From: Craterostigma plantagineum
Taxonomy: Eukaryota; Streptophyta; Magnoliopsida; Lamiales; Linderniaceae
Assembly (NCBI GenBank): GCA_027422505.1
Contig: JAPQWV010000408.1
Location: 491,563-555,562 of the forward strand
Length of the DNA: 64,000 nt
Direction: 5' to 3'
This document shows, piece after piece, positions 9,831 through 23,474 of this stretch (position 1 is its first letter; the number at the start of each line of letters is the position of its first letter). Both the position numbers and the translations under genes were made by a program. Below the pieces are notes generated by a model that saw only the letters and a program-made list of their open reading frames with translations, did not search any database and was not told the DNA's origin.

Positions 9831-12800
9831 ATGCGTCCATTCAGAATCAAGTATTGTTTCTGCTTTTGGATGTTATTTGGATGTGTATCGGGGTATGTTG
9901 TGTCCCAGAGCTTGGAATGGTATAAGGAATTGGCCCCACAATTAAATGGAATGCACAGAGTTTTACAGCAGAGTGATGCTGCTGTTACTTGTGAGGATTT
10001 GAAGGGTGTAGGATCTTTTGACAGAACATGTCTCCTCAACACCAATTTGTCGAGGAACCTCGATGTTTTTATTGTGGGCACTGGAAATTTAGAGATACTT
10101 CCGTATGTAAAGATTGTTTGTCCGGTAAAGGGCTGCACGATAAGTGTCAACTTATCAGGCAGTGTTAAAATCGGTGAAAATGCAGCTATAACAGCGGACA
10201 CAATAGTTTTTACTGCTGTGAATCTAACCATGGGACCTAATTCGTTTTTGAACGCATCAGCATGCGGTGGATCACCGCCACCTCAGACAAGCGGAACACC
10301 TGTTGGTTATGACGGAGCTGGTGGTGGACATGGTGGACGTGGTGCGTCGTGCCTGAAAACTAATAGTACGAGCTTCTGGGGCGGGGATGTCTATGGATGG
10401 CAAACCTTGTCAACCCCGTGGGAATATGGTAGCAAAGGTGGTGGTACTTCAAACATCACAAGTTCGGAGGAAATGGTGGTGGGCGGGTTTTTCTTAACGT
10501 GAAGGATGTGTTGTACATAGACGGATCTGTATCTGCTGATGGCGGAGATGGCGGGTCACTTGGTGGTGGTGGAAGTGGTGGAAGTATCATCATACTCTCG
10601 CAGAAGCTGTAAGTAGAGTTATATTTGTCTGTAATTACATTTATTCTTCCATTGGCAATTCTTTTTTTTTTTTGTGGTGGTGGGGGGGGGGGGGGGGGGC
10701 ATTCCAAATGAGATTGGCACTCTAGTGATATGCTAATTCAGCGGTATTATATCAGTTTTAATAATATAGCTTGGATTTACAGGAAGGGCTATGGCATCAT
10801 CAGTGCAGCGGGGGGACAAGGGTGGGGTGGTGGTGGGGGCGGAAGGATATCGATGAACTGTTACAGCAAGCAAGAAGATATACAAGTCACCGTGCACGGT
10901 AGTCCCTTCTAACTAATATCCGCGAACTTACATTTTAACTAATGGATACTGCTTGCTGCTGTATTTGTCGGAAAAGATTCATTTGGGATGATAATGCCTT
11001 ATAGTGTTTGTCCATTTGAAAAAAGTTATATCTGTGTCAACTTTCTATTTAAATGAAAAACTTATTCATTTTGGGATTGATTCTGCGTATAAAACCAAGT
11101 GAACCTTCAAATTTGCATATTTTAGCTGCCAGAGCTAAACACTATTTCAGTGCGTGGATTAAATTTGTGTTGTCCGTTGCAGGTGGACTAAGTATTGGAT
11201 GTTCTGCGAATGCTGGAGCTGCAGGTACCTATTTCGATGCGTCGGTACTGAGTTTACGGGTTAGCAATGATAATATGACGACAGAGACGGAAACTCCGTT
11301 GCTGGATTTTTCCACCACCCCACTCTGGACAAATGTCTACATACAGGACAAGGCGATAGTACTAGTACCTCTCTTGTGGACAAGAGTTCAGGTACTCAAT
11401 CATGCCTTGTTTCGTTTATGTATATATAAAATTATATACACACACACACACACACATATTGTTTTGTATGAAGATTCTTCAGTTTGGTCTGATTCTCTGG
11501 TGAACTCTTTCTCTGATTTCTGTATGCTTCTGGATACTCCTAGACTGACTTGTCTAATAGCCAACAGGTTTACTGGTCTGCATGATTGTCATAATACATC
11601 CTTCTAATGTTAATGACATACTCATGCATATTGAATGTTAAAGCCATAGTTACTTTAAGTGAAGGTTTTGGCCCGATGATACCCTTTTCTGAAAATTTCG
11701 CGGGGAATATATTCTAATATTTAATATCATCTGAAGGTTAGGGGCCAGATAAGCTTGTATCGTGGAAGCAGCATTATATTTGGATTAACCAAATATCCTG
11801 TCTCTGAATTTGAACTGGTCGCAGAAGAACTTCTAATGAGTGATTCTATCATAAAGGTATGGGCTTTGCTTTTTGTGATATCTTTCTTTTGGAAGTTCAC
11901 TTTTGAATTCTTAACTTAGCCAAATTGAACATTTGTTATATGTGTAACAGTCACTCACTGCTGTACTTAAAATGATCTTTGAGCTTTTTAATTGTGAAAA
12001 CTTGAAACTCGAAGCATCATAATGGCTGGGCATGACTCAGTTATGTGTGAGCATTGGGATATCTGCAGAATTGCTCATTTTGTAAGCTCCATGATGCTGC
12101 ATCATCATCATGATATTTCTTATTCTTTCGCTCAGCGAAGTTAAATGATTCCTGTATTATCTTATGTCGGTCCATGCTCGTATTAGTCACATGTTTTTTG
12201 GCTTATGACGTTATCGAAGGTTTACGGTGCTTTTAGAGTTTCTGTCAAAATGCTACTCATGTTGAACTCCCAAATCCAAGTTGATGGCGGTGGAAACTCA
12301 GATGTTGCGATCTCTGTCCTTGAAGTCAGAAATCTTCTTGTTCTTAAGGTGCCAGTCAAATTTCTCTGACAATTATTCGTCTTCTTTGTTAGAAGATCGT
12401 TATCTGTTGTAATTGTATTGTTTGGTGGTGCAGGATAACTCTGTCATCAGTTCAAATGCCAACTTGGGTTTGTATGGGCAGGGACTTTTGAAGCTTACTG
12501 GTTCCGGTGATACCATCAAAAGCCAGAGGCTCTCATTGTCTCTCTTCTATAATATTACTGTAAGATTTACGAATCACGTCACTTCCATTATATGCATTTC
12601 TTGTTTTGTTTCAGTACCCATGCGTATCAGGGTATTTCTTCATTGTCATGTTGGCAGTAAACGTTTGATATGTTTCAGATGGGACCTGGTTCTTTACTTC
12701 AAGCTCCCCTGGATGATGATGGAAGTAGAAGCCTGTAAGAGAAATAGAAACTGATGGATTGTTTACCTTTCTGACCTTTTTTCCTTGAGCTGGCTGATTT

Positions 12801-15800
12801 TATAACCTATGATTTACAAAAAAAAATAGGGTGACTAAACCGCTCTGCGATGGTACACAATGCCCTATGGATCTGATCACTCCACCAGATGACTGCCATG
12901 TGAATTATACATTGTCCTTCTCAATGCAAGTAAGTCCAACTATGTTATACAACATCCTGTGGTCAACTAACAGATAGTTGTTTAATAATAATAGTATGCG
13001 GCTTCGTGCCCCTATAAAGCTATTCTGAATATTTTTGTTCCGCAGGTATGTCGTGTTGAAGATATAATGATTAGTGGAGTCATTAAAGGAAGTATTATTC
13101 AGATCCACAGGGCACGGACAATCATTGTAGATTTTGACGGAACCATAACTTCATCAGGATTTGGTAATTATCTTCAGACTGTGTCATGCTTTTATTATGT
13201 CCCATGATTGGTTTGTCATATCTTTTTAGCATCCTTATCCCATGGCTCTGTTAATTGGTGAAATCCACAAATTTTGCATGATATTAATCTATATGGGAAC
13301 TATCTTTAAAGTTACGCACTTGGAATTCTTTTTAGGTTGCAGGACCGGCTTTGGCAAGGGAAATTATTCAAATGGTGCCGGTGCTGGTGCTGGACATGGA
13401 GGGAAAGGGGGTTCCGGCTTTTTCAATGGTACTCTGAGCAAAGGTGGTTGCAAGTATGGCAGTGCAGATCTTCCTTGTGAGTTGGGTAGTGGAACAGAAG
13501 GTCCTAACAAATCCGATGGCTATGTTGCTGGCGGTGGGATGATAGGTACATTATACTCCAACTTTTAGTAGTTTTATTCTGGAGATAAAGTGGTCAAACA
13601 TTTACTTTTAATTGTAGTTTGAAGTATTTTTTGAAATTTGGGAACAATGTAATTTTTCGGCAACTGTGCTTAAAGGTGTCTTTGCATCCCTGATCACATA
13701 TAAAAAATTCTTTATAGAACATCATGGTAATGATTGGTATGAATAGTTCTAATCACGATTTATCACTGATCATTGATAGTGATGGGATCCAGACAGTGGC
13801 CACTACTTAGACTGGAAAATTACGGATTAATTGAGGCAGACGGGCAGAGTTTTCGCAAACCGACTGGTAATAAGAACAGTACTCTAATTGGTGGACTTGG
13901 TGGAGGTTCTGGTGGGACTATCCTTCTTTTTCTTCAGTATCTTACGCTTGCCGAGAATTCTACGTTATCCGCTACCGGTGGCTATGGTGGCTCATTGGGT
14001 GGTGGCGGTGGTGGTGGTGGTAGAATTCATTTTCATTGGTCTAAGATTGCCAGCGGAGAAGATTATGTTCCCCTTGCTTTCATTGATGGTGTCATTGACT
14101 TGAGGTGTGTCATTCTCTAGGTTACTTCTTCTGAAACATAAAAATTCTATAGAATCATAATAACACCTGACTGCAGTTTTTTAATTCAAGGGCAGCGTGT
14201 TTAAAAGAGCTGCCACAAAATGCAGCTTCTGATGCTTTAGTTTTTGAAAAGCATGGGCCTTTACATAAATTTTACTGATGGTTGATTTTGAGCCACAGGG
14301 GTGGTGCTGGGAGCGGGGAAGGTATTGATGGTGAGACGGGAACGGTTACTGGGAAGAAATGCCCAAAAGGCCTATATGGTACTTTTTGTACAGTACGTAC
14401 TAAACTATCCCTACCTTTCTCAATCTTTTGACCCATTATATTTAATATCGCTCAAGTGCGAAAAAGTACCGTATATGATGAGTGATCTTAATCATGCCAT
14501 TGTCTTTGTGTTCATGGTCATTTATTGTAGGAATGCCCTGTTGGAACATACAAGGATGATGAGGGCTCTGATCCAGATCTCTGCAAGCCATGTTCCGTGG
14601 AACACCTTTCTCGCCGTGCCAAGTTTGTATATGTAAGAGGTATTGTTTTAAATTTTTTTTCAACAATGACTTATCTGATGCAAAACTACATCTTGTTGCT
14701 CTCCTGTTTAAGGAAACAAGTTTAATCGTTCAGTGTTGGTTCTATCTGTTGGTTATTTTTTCAGGTGGGGTAACCCAATCAAGCTGCCCTTATAAATGCA
14801 TATCTGACAAATACAAGACCACAAAGTGCTACACAGTTTTTGAGGAGCTCATATATACATTTGGAGGGCCGTGGCCATTTGCCCTTCTGTTGTCTTGTGT
14901 TGTTATTCTGCTAGCTCTCCTATTAAGTACTCTGAGAATAAAAATCATTGGATATGGGAGCTCTTATGAGGGAGCCTCCATTGAGAATCATGATGATCAA
15001 CGTTTTCCTCATCTTCTTTCTTTATCAGAGGTTAGAATGTTTTTATGTTTCCTGCTTTGAGCTACGTCTCTAGCTAAATAAATATTGAATTGGCCGTACT
15101 TGTTTACAGGTTCGTGGTGCCAAAACAGAAGAAACACAGAGTCACGTACACAGGATGTATTTTATGGGCCCGAACACGTTCAGAGAGCCATGGCATCTGC
15201 CCTACTCCCCCCCTTCAGCAATCTTCGATATTGTGTAAGAATGCTTGATAGTGAATTTGGCTATCATTTGGCAAACATCTATCAAGTTCATTCGCTTCTT
15301 CGTCTCTTGTCCGGCAGGTATGAGGATGCCTTCAACCGATTCATTGACGAGGTCAACTCAGTTGCTGCATATGAATGGTGGGAAGGATCAGTACACAGCA
15401 TACTTTCCGTTCTTGCATATCCTTGCGCCTGGTCCTGGAAACAATGGCGAAGAAGAAAGAAGGTTCGTCGGCTTCAACAGTTGGTCAAGTCTGAATATGA
15501 TCATTCATGCCTACGCTCTTGCAGATCACGCGCCCTTTATAAAGGAATGAAGGTTGGGATATTTGATATGGCTTACATGTTTATCGTATTTATACACGTG
15601 CAAACAAACACACGCGTAGAAGTATCCCAACGGTTGCACAATAGCAGTTACCTTTATTACATTTATAGGATTCTGTTGCATCATATAACAATCTATTGTC
15701 TTGCAGGTTGGGGCGACACCTGACCTTATGGTTTCGTACATCGATTTTTTCCTCGGTGGTGATGAGAAACGTATAGACGTTGTCACCAACATGCAGAAAA

Positions 15801-17470
15801 GATTTCCCATGAGAATAATTTTTGGTGGGGATGGAAGTTATATGTCTCCTTACAATCTCCACACTGACACATTATTAAGCAATCTCATTGCCCAGGTAGT
15901 GCAGATATTCGTTACCTTCACTCCAGCGATTACATGACATGCAATTTTTCGTAAAATTGCTCTCTCATAATTTTTTTTTTGTTTACATATAGCACTTACC
16001 TCCAGCTATATGGAACCGCTTGGTGGCTGGTCTAAATGCTCAGTTACGGATAGTAAGACATGTATCTATACGAACAGCACTAATTCCCGTCATCAATTGG
16101 ATAAAGACTCATGCGAACCCTCAATTGGAGTTCCACGGTGTCAAAATCGACCTGGGCTGGTTTCAAGCTACATCTACTGGGTACTATCAGTTGGGTATCT
16201 TGGTGGCTGCTGGCGATTATGCGCTTCATTCACAGTTTTTAGGCGTCCATGACGCACCATCCAGGTTCTTGTTCTATACATCATGTGAATTGGCTTTTTT
16301 TACTTGTTTCGTATATTGACTCTTCATTCCAATCATCTTTCAGGAGCTTTTCTACAATTTCTGAGAGCAGCGCAGATTATTCGGAAGATACTCAGGTTTC
16401 TACAAGCCACGTTAACCGTAAAAAAATCACTGGAGGCAGCAACGGTGGCATAATAGACGAATCAACCTTGAAGTCGTTGAGCTATAGAAATGACTATCTT
16501 CTTCCATTTTCTCTCCTGGTGCTTAATACCCGACCTGTCGGTCGACAGGTACACACGATCACTGCAAAAAAAATTCAACTTTGTTTTATTAAAGCACACT
16601 CTATTATCTGATCATACGGTTGATCTCCTCTGTTTGACAGGAAACTGTACAGCTTTTGATCACTATCATGATCTTGGCAGATGTTTTCGTGACTCTTCTC
16701 ATGCTATTTCTATTCTACTTGATATCTCTGGGGGCTTTTCTAGCGGTGCTACTTATCCTTCCTCTATCGCTGCTCTCTCCATTTCCAGCTGGCTTGAATG
16801 CTTTGTTCAGTAACGGGCCACGAAAGCCTGCTCTTGCCCGTGTTTATGCTTTGTGGAATGCTTGCTCAATCTCAAACATCGTGAGTGATGTCAAACGCCT
16901 TCAATTGCATTTTATGTTTTTCAGAACTGATAAATGTGTCTTAACATCAGCATTAAACCCATTTTAATTTTTAATTCAAAATTCTTCGACTGCAATTCAG
17001 AAGTTCTGGTTGAAAAAGCCTAATCTTTTTTATTTCTCTTTGAATTCCTCAGGTTGTGGCCTTCATCTGTGGAACCATTCACTACATTATCGCCTCTCTG
17101 AAATCCATGGAAGAAGCAAGTTGGAGGTGAGTTTGATACAGCACATTTAAGGTTCTTCTCAGGTCAATAACTTGCCTACACAATAACGTTATACTCTGTT
17201 TTTTCAAACTTGGGAAACATAAGAGTGACATAACAGCTAAAGATCAGTGGAAGTATACAGTGGTATCAGAAACTTCTCATGACGAAAGTATATCTTTTTT
17301 ATGAACTCAGGGATGATGAGAAGTGGTGGCTTTTACCGACTGCATTGTTATTGTTGAAGGCTGTTCAAGCTCGATTCGTGGATTGGCACATTGCTAATTT
17401 AGAAGTCAAAGACTTCTCCCTTTACAGCCCTGATCCTGATACATTTTGGGCCTATGAATCCATTTCTTGA
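9831..17470 (+). CDS. Large glycine-rich membrane protein (At5g47020/At5g11700 family), with a frame break in exon 1
   Basis: Twenty-two exons were set by splice signals: 9831-10608, 10783-10898, 11183-11391, 11737-11856, 12220-12348, 12434-12559, 12679-12734, 12830-12929, 13046-13163, 13336-13545, 13780-14104, 14299-14392, 14531-14639, 14765-15030, 15110-15234, 15318-15552, 15707-15895, 15993-16264, 16344-16548, 16641-16880, 17053-17126, 17311-17470. With one base restored near 10464 they give about 1,418 residues: signal peptide, an extracellular Gly-rich repeat part (GGxGGxGGGGGG segments), a Cys-rich region, a membrane segment in exon 14 (PFALLLSCVVILLALLL), a cytoplasmic part with HRMYFMGPNTFREPWHLP and GGDGSYM, and further membrane helices in exons 20-22. 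The family is plant-wide but its function is unknown to me. As written, the frame stops at 10500-10502 after 223 residues. Confidence 0.85.
11440..11456. repeat. CA microsatellite in intron 3 of the glycine-rich protein gene
   Basis: A short ACACAC run lies in the intron between 11392 and 11736. No functional role is suggested. Confidence 0.8.
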
Positions 17471-17757
17471 AACCAACGGACAATATTTTCACATCCCTGC
17501 GAAATTGCGATGGTTGTGTATATATTTTCTCGCCAAGCATTTTTTTTTTGTGTGTGTGAGTTTGGAATTTCTTCATTACAGAGCATGTTTTCATATGGTT
17601 CTTATTTGCAACTGTTCATTCGTCCTCAGTAGCTAGCGGCTGCTCACATTTAAGCAAATCGTAATTAGTGTAAACATGTTCACACTCGCATTGGAGAAAA
17701 TTCACGAAACCAAAAAAGAAAATCTGGATCTGCAAAATACATGACTTATGGCACAAT

Positions 17758-17759
<2 letters not shown>

Positions 17760-17797
<38 letters not shown>
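17760..17797. repeat. GA microsatellite just past the HSFA1D stop codon
   Basis: A pure (AG)n tract of about 38 bases lies immediately downstream of the HSFA1D stop at 17801-17803 (minus strand), hence in its 3'UTR. The tail-to-tail spacer with the preceding gene is only about 330 bases. Confidence 0.9.
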
Positions 17798-17799
<2 letters not shown>

Positions 17800-17800
17800 G

Positions 17801-19659
17801 TCAACTTTTCTTGTGCTCGGATGACAGAAGACCCATTTGCTCGGTGAGCTCCGCCATATTTTCGGTTTTATCCCAACCATTCTCCGACTTCTTCACCTCA
17901 TCGCTTTCCTCTAACACATCATCTGCCACCGTAAGACCCGTCTCTGTTTCAGAAGTAAGCGGAGACTGAAGAAACTCTTCCCAGAAAGGATCATTAACTT
18001 CGGGCAGCTCTTGCATGCCGTCGAACAAAGCATCGTTCCATTCTAAAGCATCAGAAGACAGTGGAACTTCTCCGCCCACACAATCTGACGTGGGGCCCAC
18101 GAATACATTATTTTCCGCAGTCGACCCATACAAATCAGAAGTTGCAGCAGCAGTGTTCACCGTAACTGTCGAAGTTGTTTGGATAAACATGGGCACAGAT
18201 GTACAAGGTACTTCTCGAAGAGTCGCGCCGTCCACCGCATTATTAGAGGGTGATGGTGATGTTTCATCTGCAAAGCTCTCTAGCGTCAGAGAAGAATCCA
18301 TGTCTGTTATCTGCTTTAGCATCGAAGTTGCTGCATCGTTCATCAAAGGCTGGTATTTCACAATCTGACCATCCATGGTGTTAGAGATACCATCTTCTTG
18401 AACGCCGTCTTGCTTAATCCTCCTTTTTTTGTTCGCTTGAGTGACTCGCCGGGCACTATCGTTAGGCTGCTGCTGCTGCTGCTGCTGCATGAACTGTGCG
18501 AGGAATCCCGGGCTATTAACTGCCTTCGCGAGGAACGACATCATTTGCTGCTGGCGCTGTTCCATGCCTTGGAGGCGCTGAACAGTTGCCTGCAACTGAA
18601 CATCTGTGGCTTGCTGCTGCTGTCTTAATCTGACGAGCTCTTGCACGAGGACGTTCTTGTCCCTTTTCAGCTGCTCGACTTCCTCCTCTATCCCGAATTT
18701 TCCCACCTCAACGCATGCGCTAACGGCCGAACTCTGCGCGTTAGGTAGCTGTTGTTGAGGAGGATGGCCGTGGGCGGGTTTTCTTCGAGTGATGCTCTTG
18801 AGCAGATGTTTTTGGCCTCTTAGGAATCCATCGTTTGCAAATTCCCAACGGTCGGGATCGACCTTTCGAAAGCCCTGTACCTCCAGATACCCCAAGAGGT
18901 ATTAAAACTGAATGCACGTAAAAAGAACTAATCTTTATAGAAATCTTCGAAGACGAATGCCAGAGAGATAACAACTTCGACAAGAAAAGAAAAAAAAAAA
19001 AAAAGACAACCCAACACATGCGTACATTAGCATTTAATTAAAGAACAAACACCGTGCTCTGCATGAAATGTATTGACATCTGCAGACGATGATATCGGTT
19101 TAACTTAGGTTTCTGAATTTAGAAGACAAGCAATTTACTGAGCTCAGAAAGCCATGATAAGTGATTAACAACCCTCAAATGCAATTCACAATCCGTCAAC
19201 TCCTAGCATAGCCAGCACAGAGAGAACTCAGATTCCAGTTCAAGAACACAGAGGACAAAAGTCATGAAAAGAACTTCAAGCACAGTCCACAAAAAATTAC
19301 ACCCCATACCAGTACGGAAATCGGCCAAGTAACCTTCTAAACGAATAGGAAAAACTAGCAGAAAAACGCAAACAAAAGCATACGTAAGTATTAAGCTGCC
19401 GGACAAAGCTGGAGAAATTGTTGTGCTTGAAGTGTTTGGGCAATAGTTTTCTGGCAAACTCAGCCGAGTCCCAAACCACGAAACTGTTATTCGTTGCGCT
19501 CCACGATACTATCTTATCCGCGCTGGGGTCATCCACCATGTCGTACGTCTTCACCAGGAATGGCGGCGGCGCATTAGGAGCTGGCATCGGCGCAGGAGTC
19601 GGCGGAGTCGCCTCAGCGGCGGCGGACGCCGGCGACGGAGCTGTCTCCATGGAATTCAC
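17801..19659 (-). CDS. HSFA1D: Class A1 heat shock transcription factor
   Basis: Two exons, 19659-19384 and 18874-17801, encode 449 residues. The intron falls after RQLNTY inside the DNA-binding domain (about residues 31-125), the position conserved in plant HSFs; helix 3 reads [21 protein letters not shown] coiled-coil HR-A/B oligomerisation region with the long class A spacing follows ([20 protein letters not shown], then a Gln-rich part), then a nuclear localisation signal NKKRRIK, one AHA activation motif ([11 protein letters not shown]) and a C-terminal export-like [11 protein letters not shown]. These are HsfA1 master regulators of the heat response, held inactive by HSP90/HSP70. HSFA1D is chosen over A1A/B/E because the next gene is an NHL8 homologue, the neighbour I remember for At1g32330. 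Confidence 0.88.
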
Positions 19660-20187
19660 TCGTCTCTTCAGCCGAAACGATGTTAAGGACTATAACAACA
19701 ATAAAATGACGCGATCATCCACAGCACAGTCATCGAGTGGCTACTGCAATAAGACGAGAGCCGAGCCGAGGAGTCAGTCAACGCTTGTGATATGTCTCTG
19801 ACCAATAAATTAGGGCTTTTGCTTTCCTCAGATGAAGAAAAAGTGAAAAGGAATAACTAGGAAAATTTCGGGAATAATTATTTATTTCTTACAACAAGGC
19901 CGAGCCGAACTGAATTAGAGATACAATACTAAATAAACCATTTCACTTTTCACGTCAATTTCTCGATAAATTTCTCCATTCACTTTCATTATCAAATCAA
20001 CGGATAATCAATCACTCACTTCAATTACTTCTGTTTATTACATTTTTCGCTTACTATATATGTATACGTAACTCCATCCATGTCACGAGCGCAATGTTCC
20101 CTTCCAAGTTCCAAGTATATGATAAAATGTTCTAAAATAAATAGTATACAATAACAGATCCTGAAGAAAACCCGGGCCGGGTCGGGC
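19660..20187. promoter_or_regulatory. Spacer between NHL8 3' end and HSFA1D start
   Basis: About 530 bases without a gene, holding the NHL8 3'UTR on the right and the HSFA1D promoter and leader on the left. No heat shock element was identified with confidence. Confidence 0.35.
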
Positions 20188-20385
20188 CTACTCGGCCGTA
20201 TGCTGCTTGCAACCTTTCGGGCCGTAGTGCTGAGAGCTGCGCTTGACCATCTTCCTACACAAGTAGCAGTAATGGCTTTGGCAAGACCAGCAAAATATGT
20301 GGTTGTTATTACCCATCTGCATAAACACACAACAGCCTTATATTTCGACATCGAAGAATCATTTTTAGACTAAAATAAGCGCAAG

Positions 20386-20416
<31 letters not shown>

Positions 20417-23130
20417 CGATACATTTAAGTAATGCAAGATATGTATTCTTCGGCATCGTACCTTAACATTATACTGACCACAGTTGGGGCAAGGATGACC
20501 ATTGTTAGGAAAAAGCTGGGCCTGAACTTGGCCAACGATTTGACGCCCATTGACTCTCTCCTCCCACCTTCGAATCTCTTCATTCGGAAATAGTTCGCAG
20601 TTCCCGTCCCTAAACATCATTCGTCAAGTGAGAAAAATTCCAAAAGTGTCGATTTATTTTTATCATAGGTACGTAAGGAGCCAAAAAGGAAACCTGAAAT
20701 GCTCATATCCATCGATGGCCTTACTACATCGAAAGCAGAAATACTGCCCACAGTTGCTGCACTCCATCTTGTTGCAGCCCTCCGTTCGAGAGATAGCCAT
20801 CTTGCAAGAAGGGCACTGCTTTGCAAAGCTTGTGATTTCTTTCAGGCTGAGGAGATCGTTGATCATCTCCTTCACACGTCTGTTTTCCTCGCCCTTCGTC
20901 GAAGTCGACTTCTGTCTTTCCTGAAATGCATGCAATAAATCCCCTAAGATAAGATCGATCGACCGTAATGACAAAAAAAGGCGAACATCGACCACTACAA
21001 ACCTGCAAAACGACAAGTTTCATCTCAGGCGTCATGCATGCGATACCAACGTGCCTACGTTCTTTACAGAGCGTACAGAAGCTGTAATAGCATTTTGAGC
21101 ACTGTGCGTGGTCGTCCTCGTCTTCTATGCAAGGGGTTTCGCACCTAGGGCAGTAAACAATGTCGGGCATTGAGTCGAGCGTTTTCTCCAACACTAGGGA
21201 TTCCCAGCGCTCGAATTCTTGTTCGCCTACTAATCTCTTGAGCAAGCCAGGCGGGACCATGCCCTCGCATTTTGATTCGGGGCATTGGAGTTTCAGTACC
21301 GTGCCCTCGGATATGTGCATGTCTGAGAACGTTTTCATGCATTTCCAGCAAAAGAAGTGCTGACATGGCAGCTTCACAAACTGCGTACCTGATAAAGCAC
21401 AGCAAGCGTAGATATTACGTCCATGCCACAAGTTAAGTTTCAATGCAGAAGCTAATCAGAGATTTTATTATCCGTCTAAATGAACAAATTGCAGCGCTAT
21501 CTAGATCGATAATGAAAATGAATGTCATATAATGTGGCGGAGAACAAATGACTGAAGCAGATGGTAGTAACCATAAGAAAGTTCATGAATGAATGGAAAT
21601 ACAATTGCGGTTGTATATCAAATAAACATCTTACCAGGAAACTCACTGAAGCATATGGGACATTCCTGGATGTTTCTGCAGAAATTCTCGTGGAGCTGTT
21701 CGTCGCTGTAATTCTTCAAAAAAGGAATATCGATGTTGGGAGATATGCTTTTCGATACTGCCCTACGATCTTTATCACACGTTAAGCCATAAGGTCCAAG
21801 AACTATCTCGTTTTCAAAACCTAGATAAGAGAGGGTAGAAGAATGTAACCAATCCAGCCATTGGTATATCACTTCCTGCCCGTTATTCTCTTCCCAAATT
21901 GAATCGAGCTTGAGGCACAGATCAGAAATTTTAGCAGAATTTAGCCATTGGACTGAGATGGTAAAGTATGGAGCGCATTTGCTCGGGTATGAATTGGGTA
22001 ACAAACATGTCAAAATGATTGGAGGCAGATATTCAACTCTGAAAGAATACGAGAAATCGGAGAGGTCTTCATCTTTCTTCTCAAGAGAATCGGAGTTAAA
22101 CTTTGCAGTGATGCAACATCCTTTGGGAACTTCAACATTGATAAGCGCCTATACGATACAACCAAGTCTAAGAATTGCTGATTGTGAAGTTACAAAATAA
22201 GCACGCTTTCTTCATCGATAGATTACCTGGAAACACTTGAGGCCACTTTGGTTTTCGAGAATGACGATTTTCTCACCATAAATAGATTCCAAAGCGAGTA
22301 GCTGCACACCAGCAAAGATAAACCAAGCGACAAAAACAGAGCGACTGATTAGAGAGAGCTCGGCAAAGTACGAAAAAAAATACTGACAAACACAATGGAC
22401 CACAATTAAAAGCACGGAGCACAATTCAATCCCAAGAAAACAAAATCGACATTGAAATAAGAACAACTTAAGAAACACAAGAACAAGCTACATCCTCAAA
22501 ATAGCAGTCAACCAAACGTATAAGAACTACCTCATCCTCCTGCATCTGTTTGTTATTGTCCGAAAGCTCCTCAGAAAGGTCTCCTTGGACATCAACTCTC
22601 AGTTCTTCAAGTCTTTTAACCATATCATCCTCGTCCATCGCACTTTCAGCTTCTTTTTCACGTCCTTTCCCACTTTCAGCTGAAGAAACATCAATTTCAT
22701 CGATATGAGCATCATCGTGATTCAACTTCGAGCCGCGCCCACCATCAAATTCCAGCTCATCTCCAGCCCTACCGTCAACATCCAATTTCGCGCGCGAACC
22801 GCCGTGAATTTCACCGTCCTCTCCACGCCCATCATCGCCAGTGGAACGAAAGTCAATTCCTGCGGCGATATCCACCTCACGTAACTTCGAATTCTCAAGC
22901 TTCTTCACATACCTTCCACGATAATTCCGGCGTCTTTGATCGGTCTGGTTCCATGGTCGCGCCTGGCGGTCGGCCGAAGACGATTGGTGGGACGAGGCTG
23001 CTCCTCCGTCGCGACGCTCGGCGGGATGACCATTGTTTTCAAGAATCCCAAAGTCATCAGCTTTACGATGTCCGGAATCAGAGGTTTTGGCAGCTCTTCT
23101 GTAGCCTGGTGTTTTTCTTGTCGAAGACAT
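20188..23130 (-). CDS. NHL8: RWD-RBR E3 ubiquitin ligase of the RNF14/NHL8 type
   Basis: Seven exons (23130-22531, 22301-22227, 22148-21635, 21388-21003, 20920-20694, 20609-20462, 20316-20188) give 692 residues. An Arg/Asp/Gly-rich unstructured head (1-200) leads into an RWD domain (about 200-345, from LLALESIYG), RING1 ([19 protein letters not shown]), an IBR ([24 protein letters not shown]) and the RING2/Rcat segment [19 protein letters not shown] in which the cysteine of EGCNKM would carry ubiquitin. The tail repeats CPNCGQ and [17 protein letters not shown] and ends [13 protein letters not shown], as in animal RNF14. RBR ligases pass ubiquitin through a thioester intermediate. It lies head-to-tail behind HSFA1D, about 530 bases from it, with a long A run in intron 6. 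Confidence 0.9.
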
Positions 23131-23474
23131 TGCCGCCGATTATCTATTTTGGCTTTGCTTCGCTGACTTCCACATTATTTATTTATTTTGGCTATTGCAT
23201 ACATTTACATAAGACGGTGGCAGAAAAAGTGCAACTGATTTGATTTAGATGTTCAAATTTCAACCTAATTATTGATAGAAAATTTATATTCCGAAGTAAT
23301 CTCTAATTTTGTTGGAAATCGTAGAACTCGATATGGGCAAACAATCTTAGATTTATGGGCCGTTTAACCTGAATTAGTGTAAAACCTAATTTTCTCTTTT
23401 CCTTTTTTCTTAGAATATTCACCTTATACTAATATGGCTATGAGTAAAAATCCAACTAACTTCTAATACGTAAT

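Noticed and set aside
9831..10502. The 223-residue first frame as a complete short gene
   Set aside because: The one-base-shifted frame continues the same domain and joins 21 more exons in frame, so it is a broken or misread long gene.
17616..17804. A Leu/Ser-rich frame (SLSLSLSLS)
   Set aside because: It is the translation of the GA microsatellite.
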